DNA of 64,000 bases, taken from positions 12,276,001 to 12,340,000 of the forward strand of contig JAGUCH010000001.1 in the NCBI GenBank assembly GCA_019096065.1, written 5' to 3'. Of the stretch, positions 45,082-57,091 are shown in pieces (position 1 is the stretch's first letter; each line of letters begins with the position of its first letter). This DNA is from Paracyclopina nana (Eukaryota > Arthropoda > Copepoda > Cyclopoida > Cyclopettidae). Below the pieces are notes generated by a model. That model saw only the letters and a program-made list of their open reading frames with translations, was not told the DNA's origin and did no database searches. Position numbers and translations under genes: made by a program.

Positions 45082-48000
45082 TCTCCGCGAAGTCACGCAA
45101 CCTACGCGAGCTCGAAATCACATACTTGAGACTCGCGCGCCATCTTTTCTCAGCAAGCCTGGGGACAAAAAATAATTTTGCTCACCCCTTCTGGCTCTTT
45201 ATCATCACCAAGGGCCCCCAGTACAAAGTTAAATATTGCGTGTTTGCCTTTCTTCCAAATGGCCGACGCATTAAAAAAACTTGCCTTGCACACATGATGA
45301 CTTTATTGTAATAATAAGCTGTCATGTCATCTTATGAACACAGTCTCCCTTTTTTGCACACGCGCCGATAATCCGAATTTATTAGCTAGCGCTTGTGCGG
45401 TCAATTACAATAATAATGATCATCATCTAAAGTAAGCTATGCAACAATCAAATCATTAATCAAGATTGGTTATGCGTTTTTTGGACCACCTGGTTCCGCG
45501 TCGACCATGAAGAATTTTCCTTAGCCATCCTTGAACAAAGTGTCATGTTTCCAACAATTGATGTGAGCACGCAGGTAAGTAAAAGTCAGCCCAAGAAGAA
45601 TTTAGGGCTACAAAAGAACGTGAGCGAATTTTACGCCTCATTTGCAACCCATTGGCAACGCACGAAGGATGAGACATAATAAGCTCAAAAGGCCTTGTGT
45701 CTTATAGAGTGACCAATTGAAAAATTGATAGGCCATCGATAGACGACGAGCGACCATGACAACCTCCATGAAAATTGCATCGACATGGAAGATGATCACA
45801 TGACCTCACATCCATATCTGACCAAGTGCGGCTGATTGTCTTCTGTCACGAATTGACACATTTACATCCGTGACATCCATGGCTCCATTCTGGGAATTTT
45901 TTCTCAGAGGACACATTTTATAGCCTGAACAATTGTCATTTGTTTCCTACTTATACGTAAGCATAGCTCCACAAGCTCATGTAGCCATATGCAATCTGAT
46001 CTCATCCTAAGCCACACGTGGAAATTCTAAATACCAAGTCACCTACCTCTGAAAAATTTTCCATACGTCACGAGCAATTACAAAGCTTGCCTGCATTTAA
46101 CGCAAGTGGACTTTTCGCTTTACTGTATGGCAATTACGTCTGCAAGATGCCGAAATCCCATTTGTGATGCCGGTTTTGCATACGCATGCAATATTTCTTA
46201 ATTTGTCCGAGAAAAACCACGGAAAGTGCAAACAGTGGTAATTTGATTTTAATTACGTACTGTTAATAAAAGGAAAAGCGTTGACTCATATTTAAAACCG
46301 GGCATTTTTTATCCGGAAAAAGCACTATCGAGGGGCAAAATCATGTGAAAAAGACCTCACAAGAGCAGGATGGCCAGCCATAGTAGGCACATATAGCCGA
46401 TTCACGGAACAAGCCTTCCTGATGCCCACATCAATTTTTTAGAATGAATTTGCTCTCCCGCTGGGCCAAGTTGGGAGTTGTTCTCAGTCGTCCTTCATTG
46501 TGACCAGGGAAGAAGAAGAAGAAGAGAAGTTCCTGTGATGTTGCATATTTTTTTTTCTAGAAGAGATCATCTTAGGTGTCAATGTCATGCAAAAGCACAG
46601 CGAGACAAGTTGGCGCTAATAAGCAGTAAAGGCTAGCTTGAAGATTTCATAGTATCCCATTGTCTCTTGATGGCATCCTGATGTTTTATAGGCGCATTAT
46701 TCTAGTCGTGTACACCACCTTCTTTTTGCATTATCCAACTTACACACTATACCTATTTCCTTGTGCTAACATACTCTGCCACAAAGTTATGTTATGGCCA
46801 CAGTCGACAATTGTATCTCGCACATTAATTGCAATTGGTGTCCAATCTTTGATAATTGGCATCAAGGCTGAGGCCTGCAAGAAATGCATTTCCGGACTTT
46901 TGACGAGCATAACAAGGCAAAAAATCAATCATTTTTACTCCAGATTGCAAATAGGTTGGGAAAAATAATTCCTTTACACTGGCCAGCTGTGGCCATACCA
47001 TGGACGCTTTTTATTTGCCAGCAGCCTTGATATCCATTGTAGTTTTTCAAGATTTCATGATGATGGATTTGTTGCATGAAGAATAGCTATGACTGCAGCT
47101 ACTTAGCTTTTTTGGCAAAACCTTTGGCTTCAAGGCCGTCTCGTGTTTCGGAAACCCCTGATCACAATCAATTTTCATTGCCGGTTCCCATTAGGCAGTT
47201 GTTGCTTGAATCCAGATGATGATGTTGTTGTTGAATTATGCTTAATTCATGCATGCAACGGCAGATGTGCTGCCAACTATCTATTTGGATTGGGCGGGAT
47301 AACTGACACAAGATGATTTGCAAGAAATGTCACAGCAGCTCGTCACTTTGATCTCATTAGCAATATAACGGATCTGCTATGTGTGTTATTCACGTAAGGT
47401 GCCACACCTACGACCTACTATTTAATTGAATCGAAATGGCTCATGCCTAAATAATGTTATGGAGGACAATGACAGCACATCAAATAAGGCAAACCGAGCG
47501 CAAAGTGATTCTTTTGAAATCAACCTTTTTAAAAGCTGGGATCAAAGTCGAGCGCAATCTAATCCAGAGGAATTTTGATATTGAAAATCCTTGTTTATTG
47601 TCGTTTTGGAAGCATATAACAAAAAATATTATGGAGCTGTACATTGCCATGGTGGGTGGCTAAATTGTAGTGAAATGGTACGTTATAAACGTACTGACTT
47701 TAGGGTCATAGTTGACCATAAAGTGAGCAAGATGAGCTGCGTCAGTCACATCAAGTTCGATTTTGGTCAGCGTTTGAAAGGTCTATATAGCATCTGAATG
47801 CTCATGGTCCAAAAATAGCGCAAGGTGCCCTTTCATGAAAAAAGTGGCAGTCGCAAAAGCGAAGAATTCCTTCTATGCACATAGTCTGCAATCCTGAGTA
47901 ACACGGCAAGGCCAGAGGGCCAGAGATTCTATTATTTGTTCTCGCGGGGCAGAGGTTCAAAAATTAAACTGACCTCTGCTGCTGTTGCGATAGTGTAAAA

Positions 48001-51000
48001 TTATAATGGGCACATACGAGGCCCATTAGCACAAATTGAATCCCAATGATCTTTTTACGACCCTCTTGACCCCTACCTGAATCTTTACGACATGATTTTT
48101 CATGGCCTGTCTCAACAAAAGTGGATGAGCTTCATGGTCCAAGTAATAGGCCCGCTGGCTCCTGTGCAAATATCAAGCCGACTGCAGCTTTCTTGCTCAT
48201 ATGCATGACAGCTCGCATCAGCAAAAAAAAGGCTGAGGTAATTTCAACCCGGATAATTACTCCTCATCTCATGCTGCTACTCCGAGGTGACCAGGGTGAC
48301 CCTTGATTCTCTGCAAAAATTGCCAAAAGTGTCTAAGGATGTGGTAAATGCGCACAAAGTCTTCCTTGTAGCTAAATGCATGTTGTGCAAGCGTGTAAAT
48401 GAAACGATTTACCTTGTTGTTCTAGGTAATCTCGAACTGACATGTCAGAATGGATCAGAGATTGCAATTTAATGAAGGAAATAAAACTGTTGGCCACCAC
48501 GTGTGGTAGATGTTGCCTCGCGCGTCGAATGATATTTAATTCCGATACATCCCAAATGAGTTTGTTTGAATTAAATGTTGCATGGCTGGAGGTGACATTG
48601 TCAAATGGCACGTTTGATGGATCGGCGGGGATGGGTTTGCCATGTTTTGGATGCCTTGAAAAATGGCCGTGTTGTAAAACATGGAAAAAATCCTTGAACA
48701 CATATACTATAGTAGGCACTGCATCGAGGTAGAAGATAGAGTGAGAGAGGTAGCAAAGTCCATTAATATGACCGTGCGTCGCGCACGGACTTTTTGGCAT
48801 TTTCAATGATCTCAAAGTAAGTAGCACTTTTGATCCTCCAAGAGACTGATGATGGTCGTGCTGAGAAATGAGCGCCGTGCTCAATAATCATCCAATAGAT
48901 CAAGCCCATTGACAGATGGCTTTTGAACAAGAGAAGCCGGAAATACGAGACTGTGCCAGATTCTGAGGAACTTTGCTTAATACAGCAAGATTGCAATGAT
49001 CTAGAACAAGCTGAGAATAACGACCTCAAATAGACGACTTTTTTCACAAAAAGAACATGAGTAATTATATACGATGCGTAAAACACGAGCTAGCGCTTGC
49101 ACAATATTTAGAACTGTGGATTCATTACCATAATGTAGCTTACAAGTGTGTAATTGCCAGTGTACTTTGAAAAAAGTACTATTGTCATTAAAAGTGGTAA
49201 CACTTACCGCTTTTCAGGCCATTAGACAAAATGGTTAGCGGTCAGATTTCACCAATCATATAGTACTGCTTTTTGTCTCTCAAGACAATTTTGGCCAAGG
49301 CCTTGTCATGTTAATGATGCTGTCTCACCACCACACACATGCAGCAGAAGCAAGCAGTTTTTCTTTCGTGTTCGGGGGCGTTCAAGGTCCACCGATCAAA
49401 ATGGTGGCATATTCTCCTTAAGGAGATCTTGCTTGAGGGTCCAGCTGAATTTGCTTACGTGACACAATCATGCATTGGTCGGGGGAATCATCATCGTTCC
49501 ATTCGTGTTCGACATCTAGAAGTTCGTGAACTTGAGATGGAGAAAGTAGCTTTAATTTAAAATGCCTCAGAGGACTGATAGACAGTGGTGGATTTACGAA
49601 AAAAGCAGATGAGGAACTTGTTTCAGTCATTTCTTCGTAGAAGGTTTCAGTTTCAACTTTGGCGGTTAATTGATGAGACTAAGTTTGAATTTCTTATCTC
49701 CCCTCACTGTGCACATGTGGGACTTGTGGGTGGAGGAGAAGCAAGCTGGATTTCATGCAGAGTTTGACGCATGTGTACACTACTAGCATACTTCTGCGAG
49801 CCCACTATGCGCGCATTATATTTAAATTTCTGACGGAAACAGGAAAAAATCCATCCATTTCTTTTTGCTTGGAAATATCATGAGAAATGCCATCACTTCT
49901 ATGTAATTTGTCGTTGCTGCTGACTGGGAGAAAAGGTGTATTATTTCCCTGCTAAATGGAAAAGAGGCATAGTGAACCACCAATTAGTTACTCATGTTTT
50001 TTAACTCAAATGAGATTTATGGCAGCAACTGATCAAGCTAATAGTAGGTTGAGGCATTAAGAAAAATGGCCAGAGGAATCTATATATCTTGGAGGACTTT
50101 AGAGATGCATTTGTCCAATAAAAGATAACTGTGAAGTAAAATCGCTCCAAACAAACATCATGTTAGGTACCTTGATTTCAAATGTAGTGAAAGATTGTCC
50201 GCCCACGTGTTCAATTTAATACACAATTTTTCCCAGCACCAGTCCATCCTAATGAAATCGGGCCCCTATGCCGTCGTCCAAGAAACCACGGTCGTCACGA
50301 AAGATCAAGTCTTAAAAGCCAGCTACTTCTGCATGCAATTTTCAAATTGAGCTTCGCAATTGAAGGTTATCTAGGGAGTTTTCGGCAAAGCTCAAAAAGA
50401 GTTCTTCCGTGACGAATAATGGTTTAAATTTGCCTCACTTCTTCGTCTTCTTCCGTGGTAGTGGCGTGCTTCAATTCCACAAAACATTATTAAATTTCAG
50501 CTCTGCCGCATCAAAACGACCTAGATTTTCTCACCTCAAGTGGAAATATGAAAACAGCTCGTGACAAGATAATTTCCAAGATCTGAATTCATTTTTATCA
50601 ATTTACCAGACAGACACAGGAGATCTGGCAGTTATGTTTCCTGGACACACTTTGGCAGCATTTTTGGCTAACACGAATTAAAAAGGCACTAAATGTTTTA
50701 AGACAATTAGCTCATTACATGCAAACTAAAACTTTATGGAGCTTCAAGGATAGCAATAAAATCTGAATGTAGGCAAGGGCCTCATACAAACCCGGCCATT
50801 TCACTATTAATCATGAACCAAGGCCTACACTTTGGAGATTTTGGCCGATTCTAGATCGATAAGCCCAATGAGGAGAAACAGCAATCTAACATCGGGTTAC
50901 TTATTTCCAGTTTTATCTTGATTCAGAAACGTCCAAGTACAATAAAGTTTAGGGCAGTTGACTAATTGCAACCACAACTATGACCACGTTAGTTCAATTC

Positions 51001-51222
51001 CTTATCTTTATGTATCTTTTCATATCTTTGAAGTATTTTTGTTTTTATGTGTAGTGGTAACTGGGTATTCTATATCAATGAAATATTGCGAAATTCTTAT
51101 CGTTCATACCGAGTAAAATTTGCTGGACTTTTTTCCGGTCAGCCATTCCGGTTTTGTAAACAATAAACAAATGTATGAAATGGTAGCGTGCGGGAGAGCC
51201 TGTCTTCCAAAAATAAGCCTGT
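45082..51222. other. Gene-poor region
   Basis: No supported gene in 6.1 kb. The left edge should hold the promoter of the dehalogenase-like gene. The rest is AT-rich, unique-looking DNA with ORFs below 171 codons and no domains. The longest, minus 48372-48884, has no recognisable motif. I found no tRNA, rRNA or transposase. Confidence 0.45.
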
Positions 51223-51624
51223 CCCAACCAAACAAAACAAAAAAAACTACTGATTTAATACAGATTTACTACCAGTATTATCATCCGTATTTTCCCGGTT
51301 TACTACTGATTAATTTGTAACGATATCATAAAATATAAGCTTTTCAAAATACTGATTTATAAAATTAAAGTTACAGATTTCTAATCATTATTATTGCCTT
51401 CCTCACACTCTAGCAATGCCAAATATGTAGTTAATTTTTTCAAAAAATGTTTCATTGGCAAGTTAACAATCTTTTAATTTTAGAATATAAAATTTTATTC
51501 AGTAGTTAATCTGTCAAATACTTGATTTCAACACATTAACACCTGATTTTTTTTTCTGATTTTTGTGAATGCGAGCCTGTATTTTATCAATATTAAAACT
51601 GTTTTTTATCTGTAGTGTACAGTA

Positions 51625-51825
51625 AAACTGCTGATTTCCACCACACCCAACTACAGCAGGAAATCTGTATCTGAATTCCTACTTCTGCCACCAGACTACT
51701 GAATTTCTACCCCTCCTTTATCCGGCGTTTGACGGTGAAACTGCTGATTTCCACCACACCCAACTACAGCAGGATATCTGTATTCATTTCAGTACTTCTG
51801 CCACCAAACTACTGAAAATCTATGT
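51625..51825 (+). repeat. Two diverged copies of a 113-bp direct repeat
   Basis: Copies start at 51625 and 51738. They share aactgctgatttccaccac, acccaactacagcagg, cttctgccacca and actactgaa with substitutions between. They share the actgctga vocabulary of the 170-bp array 0.5 kb away and lie in the same TIR-bounded segment. Confidence 0.7.
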
Positions 51826-52260
51826 GTTCTTTGAAGGAGATTTGCAATGACATATATTTAAGTCATTCAATAAAGCGCACAATTAGGAACTTTGCATGCC
51901 TTAGATATGATGACTCAATTCTCCACTTAGGTGAACATGTTCCATTCATCAGACTAGACGATTGGTATTCATTTATATGGTTATTTGAATTATAAGCACT
52001 TAAGGCAATACCTTCTTTCCTGACAAATACATTTGATTTTTTTTGAAGTTTTACTTATTTAATCAGAAATAAGCATGAATGCCATTTTCAAAAGCATATT
52101 TAGAAACTTACAGCTAAAAGCTATTAATACTTTTTTTCAAAATCTATAACTCAATAAAAGTTATTTACAAGAGAATTTTCACAATATAATGAAATGTAAG
52201 CAGCGCCATCTCTGAATAGTTTACTAAATTTAATTCATGAAAACAGATAAAATACTGATT

Positions 52261-52980
52261 TACTACTGCTGCAGTAAATCCGGTTCAGACTGATTTCAAA
52301 CTGATTTAGTACAGATTTTTTAGCAAGGATGAAAAAGCGCACTAGCAAGTTAGGTGGCAGTAGATAATGTGTTATCTGCTGATATAAGACTGGTGGCGAC
52401 AGCCATGTGAAAAGTTGCACTTCACCGAATTTCTACTGCTGGAGTAAATCCGGTTCAGACTGATTTCAAACTGATTTAGTACAGATTTTTTAGCAAGGAT
52501 GCACTGGGGAACTACCGCGTTAGGTGGCAGTAGATCATGTATTAACTGCCGATATAAGACAGGTGGCAACAGCCATGTGAAAAATTGCACTTCACCGAAT
52601 TACTACTGCTGCAGTAAATCCGGTTCAGACTGATTTCAAACTGATTTAGTACAGATTTTTTAGCAAGGATGAAAAAGCGCACTACCGAGTTAGGTGGCAG
52701 TAGATAATGTATTAACTGCTGATATAGGACAGGTGGCGACAGCCATGTGAAAAGTTGCACTTCACCGAATTACTACTGCTGCAGTAAATCCGGTTCAGAC
52801 TGATTTCAAACTGATTTAGTACAGATTTTTTAGCAAGGATGAAAAAGCGCACTACCGAGTTAGGTGGCAGTAGATAATGTATTAACTGCTGATATAGGAC
52901 AGGTGGCGACAGCCATGTGAAAAGTTGCACTTCACTGAATTACTACTGCTGCAGTAAATCAGGTTCAGACTGATTTCCTA
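52261..52980 (+). repeat. Tandem array, 170-bp unit, four copies plus a partial fifth
   Basis: Units start at 52261, 52431, 52601, 52771 and 52941, exactly 170 bp apart. Each begins with ctactgctg(c/g)agtaaatc followed by ggttcagactgattt, and ends near cacttca(c/t)(c/t)gaat. Copies 3 and 4 are almost identical; copies 1 and 2 have several substitutions, so expansion runs toward the right. The overlapping minus-strand ORFs here are by-products of the repeat, since 170 is not a multiple of three. Confidence 0.93.
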
Positions 52981-53501
52981 CAGATATAATACGCAAATAA
53001 TTATTAATTAACTTGAACGTGAATACCGATAAAAAACAGATTTCAAAATAAGTAGTAAATGGATTAAATACTGATTTAATATATATATGTATGGCAAATA
53101 AAATTTATTCCTACTACTGATAAAAATTTTACAGTAGTATATAAGTAGTACAACTGTCAAAACCTAATTTAATACTTTAATAATACTGACTTAAAAAATT
53201 AACAATATTAAAAAAAAATCAATTATTTTTCTTTGCTTGATCCTAGCAACATGATATAAGTTGAAAAAAATTGGTTTCCTAAAAAATTAGAAGAGTCTGT
53301 CAAAGAGCCAAAATGACGCAAAATCAAGTTTTAAAAAAAATCATATCTCTTATGTTTGAAATGATATTTAAGTAAAAATTACATTTCTGTATACTAAATA
53401 CCATGGAGAATAAATATTTGAGAATATTTTTTAAAAATTAACACTTTTAATTTTCAGATCCGTTTACTACTGATAAACTACGGATCATTTGTTTGGTTGG
53501 G

Positions 53502-56500
53502 GTGCGATGAAATATGCTCAGAAATGGACGCATTGAGTGGCAAAGTGCTAAAACATGGCTCTGGGAGGGCCAAAAGTCTTCTTGGCCATTTCTGTCTATC
53601 CCATATATGGATGATGCCTAAGTCGAGAAAGTTGCATCTTCAACTCTGGAATTGAACTGTGGTGGCAAAAATTATTTCTCGCGGGCGGGGAATCGTTAAT
53701 CTTCGCCTTGATGCACGTCAGTCCATTGTTCGCGAGGGACTTTTATAATAACCAGGCAGGTGGGCATAAATTTGTATCATTAATTCCCCTCTCTCGGAAC
53801 GTTATGAGTTTTATTCATTTACAGATCTTGAACTGCAATGTTTGACTGATGAGCAACACCATTGTTTTCCCCCGGAATTTTGGTTGGCACCTCAAGTAGC
53901 CGAGCAAGCTCATCTTCAGGAGAATGTGCATTTTGATCGATCGCCTCAAATTCTACTCCCAAGTAGAAAACCCACTAAGCCCCCTTAGCGGTTATTAAAA
54001 TACCTGTCTTAGCACACTCCGCCCTCAGCAATGATGTTTTTGGCGTATATAGTGTCTCCAACATGATATTCACTCAACTCTGTTTGGAGGAGAGAGAGGT
54101 AGGTATACAATTTAGTTAAGGCTTTGGGCCTGCGGCTGATGAATTTGCCCTGCATTTAGATGCCCTAATGACTTTCTCATCATTAGTTGTTGTGAAGAAC
54201 GGCCGGCAATTCGGCGACCAGCCAGCATCAGCGACCATTAGGGTGGCAAAGTTCAAGTCGGACAATGATATAAAGGAGCCCTCAGATTGAGCGATCTGGA
54301 GCTGGGAGATCTGGAGCCAGTGCCACTCGTTGTTATCATGACTTGAAATCGCGCGGCGTAAAGCTCTCAATCCCGACGACGACTCCTCGCCCGTTTCTGG
54401 CAACAGGTGGTTGACAGACCTTTCTGTGACTTGTCAGAGATTAATGAAGAATTGGAAAAACGGTATCGATTTCTCTTGGCTTTTTTTGCTTCCAAGAATG
54501 ATCGACATTATTTTCAGAATCATAATGTATTATTAGTTCGCTGAGAATTTTGGGCCGTTTTGCAGATGGCACCGAGTGAAAGTTGCCTCCCAGGTAATTT
54601 TGCATTTGACAGAAATCGTACTTGCCTCCATCCATCTTAACCTTATTGAATAGGTAGCCAGATGATGACACCCGATATATAATGGCCGTGCGGTTTTTGC
54701 ATAACACATGCACATCATTCATCATCAGAATTAATCATGGCTAACACCGCCGTTTTCATATCTTTGAAGTTGCCTCCAGGTGCCAAGTGCCGTTTTGCAA
54801 GCAACTCTCGCGGTGTGTGCAGCAGCAAAGATCAAATCTCCTGCAGAAAGTCTGGCCAATTGTAATAACCAGGTGGTCCTTGAGGTAATTTCCCTTCTTT
54901 AATTGGCGGGTTGCACCTATACACAGGTAGCTAAGGCACAAATATTCAAATGAATGGGCGCGTCGGTGGTGCATTTAAATTTCTGCGGAAATAGCAGCTT
55001 GGTGATGCATAATTGGGCCGACCACGGGGAACCCTTTAATGGTTTGCGCGCACCAAAGATCATTGATTTCCAAACACCCACTTTTCAAAGTCAACTATGA
55101 ACTTCTCATTAGCCGCAAGATTTGCAGTTGGCTGTCATAACAGGCCAATTACCCATTATTATTAATTCTCCAATTAATTAGCAAGCAAGAGGTATTTTTT
55201 CCTCCACGAGTATCCCAAGTCCAACTTGTTTTGTAAACTGGCTCCATAGGCGGCCGCGAGTGTAGCATAGAGAGCAATTAAGTCAAGAGCACCACTTTCT
55301 TTTATGTCGTGCACTTCCAACTATTTGCGAACCCATAAATTCTGGACGGGAAGGAATTGTCTCTTTAGAGCGTAAAGGGGTTGTGTACTATCACGAATTC
55401 ATTTATTCTGATACTATAGCACACCTTATCTGATCAAATCAGCACCGATTCGATCCGACATCATTAATGAAACGGCCTCATCTAGGCTAAGCGAAAATGA
55501 TATGCCCTTGGGCCAACTCTTTTTTTTCATCGCTCTTCGTGTGTTTATTCGTTTTTTCACAAGCTGTGCTGCACGTGTTTATTTTATCACACTAGCTCAT
55601 GTCATGTATTTGCATAGCTCGAAAAACTAACTTGTCTTGTGCGTGGTGGTCATGAAAGAACGTATTGTAAGTAACAATTTGGTCAAAATTTGCATGATAG
55701 CTCACAACTGAAAATGTAAAAGTAATTTGCCCTTTCTAGGTCTCAAGGCTGTGCTTTGAAGATCACCAGCAGCAAAGGCTGCCGGAATCATAGGGGTCAA
55801 CTTGTGTATGCATGTGTCTCTATTATGCTAGGAACGGGTAGATTTATCTGCAGGCATTAATTCAAAGTCTGTGAAGGGGAGCTTGGTGTCAAAACCATAT
55901 TTGTCACGCTCGTACCTGATGACCATACGCTATTTTGAAATTGCGCCTTTACCCCCAAGGTGGATAGAATTTTTACAGATCATAAACCCTTTTGCTATTT
56001 TTCCCAAAAGATTGGTCATAAAACCGCCCTTAGGGCCACAATTATCTATAGTTAAGGCAATTTGTCCACTTATGAAGGCCTTGGGGTATTAAAAAGGGTA
56101 GTTTGAACAATAGAGTTGCTGCCAGGGTTTTCGCCACGTTGTGAATCATGGCTAAAATGACCATTAGCGACATAATTAGTGGCCTTGACTTTTGGTGGCT
56201 CTAAAGATAGTTCTAGTGCGGTGGTGTCCTTCTGCGACGACAACTGCATTTCGGGAACCAATTATGAGTCGTCGAAGGCGTAGGAATCTATTTCCCAATT
56301 TTAACGATAATTTTCGAGCTTACCTCATGGCGCGTAACATAATTAAGTCACCACCGCCAATGTCTCTCGCAAAGAATGACGAGGAGAAAATTGAGTGAGA
56401 AAAGGGAAAATTTGTTCCCCGTCGATCTTTTGGCACCCCACACCTACTAACTACTCCGCCAACTCTTTTGGGATAGTTTTCGGAGCCATATTCGAGAGTC

Positions 56501-57091
56501 CTTTCGACGATTTACTAGTGCCACTAGCGGTGGTGACCATCGTCCATTCAGCCGAAGCTGAACAATTTACCAAGCACATCTATCATCATAGCTATAGCTC
56601 TCGACGGCCGCAGCCACGGAGGAGATTTCTGCGCTTAATTAACCATAGTAGAATGATGGCCTGTTTGAATTACGACTCCTTCCTTCAAAATGTGTGGTAT
56701 TAGCTGGATTCCAATCAGTAATCATTCAATAGCAGGCTGCTGCGTTATTTTATAGGCCCATAAAAACACTGCATTCAATCTCGCTGATGCCAGTCTCATC
56801 AGCCATCAAGTCGTGGTGAGTCGAATGAATTTTCATGATGTTTGCCCATTGATCATGTAAGCAATTTGCTACCCGGATACTAGTCCTTGGAGAAAATTGC
56901 CGATGACTTTACGAAGTAATACTTATAAGTTTGGAATCTATCGAATAAATCGAGATGAACAACTTGTTTGATGGAAAGGTGGAACGTAACTGTTTCTGTT
57001 TATTTACTTTTGTGACTATGATGAAATGTGGGGGAGGGAGCGGGAAAATTCAAACATTCCCCGCTAAATGAAAGGGCCTTACATTTATAAA
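53502..57091. other. Gene-poor region left of the 473-residue ORF
   Basis: No supported gene. Two short plus-strand ORFs at 56192-56703 sit in different frames; one contains a run of arginines (SRRRRRN), but neither shows a domain. A minus-strand AATAAA (56999-57004) lies about 90 bp after the stop of the flanking ORF. The motif AGCGGGGAA followed by TGTTTG occurs on minus at 57051-57065 and could be a polypurine tract and LTR start. Confidence 0.45.
56999..57004 (-). terminator. Polyadenylation hexamer after the 473-residue ORF
   Basis: Minus-strand AATAAA about 90 bp beyond the stop at 57092. It would give the ORF its own 3' end independent of an LTR. Confidence 0.5.

Larger units (their letters stand above)
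51223..53501. mobile_element. Putative 2.3-kb non-autonomous DNA element with 14-bp terminal inverted repeats
   Basis: The left end CCCAACCAAACAAA (51223-51236) is exactly inverted at the right end (53488-53501). The interior is AT-rich, non-coding, and filled with variants of actgattta, ctactgctg and agtagtaaat. It carries a two-copy 113-bp repeat and the 170-bp array. No transposase frame is present. I could not see a clear target-site duplication; GT flanks both ends, which is too short to count. It may be a MITE-like or Helitron-like derivative. Confidence 0.5.

Noticed and set aside
52235..52930. Series of similar 61-72-residue minus-strand ORFs (paralogous peptide family?)
   Set aside because: They are frames through the 170-bp tandem repeat. 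The period is not a multiple of three and the ORFs have no start context or domain.
52261..52980. CRISPR-like array
   Set aside because: Units are directly adjacent 170-bp copies with no unique spacers, in animal DNA.
56192..56703. Two adjacent plus-strand ORFs, one with an Arg run
   Set aside because: Different frames, low-complexity fragments, no splice pair that joins them, no family match.
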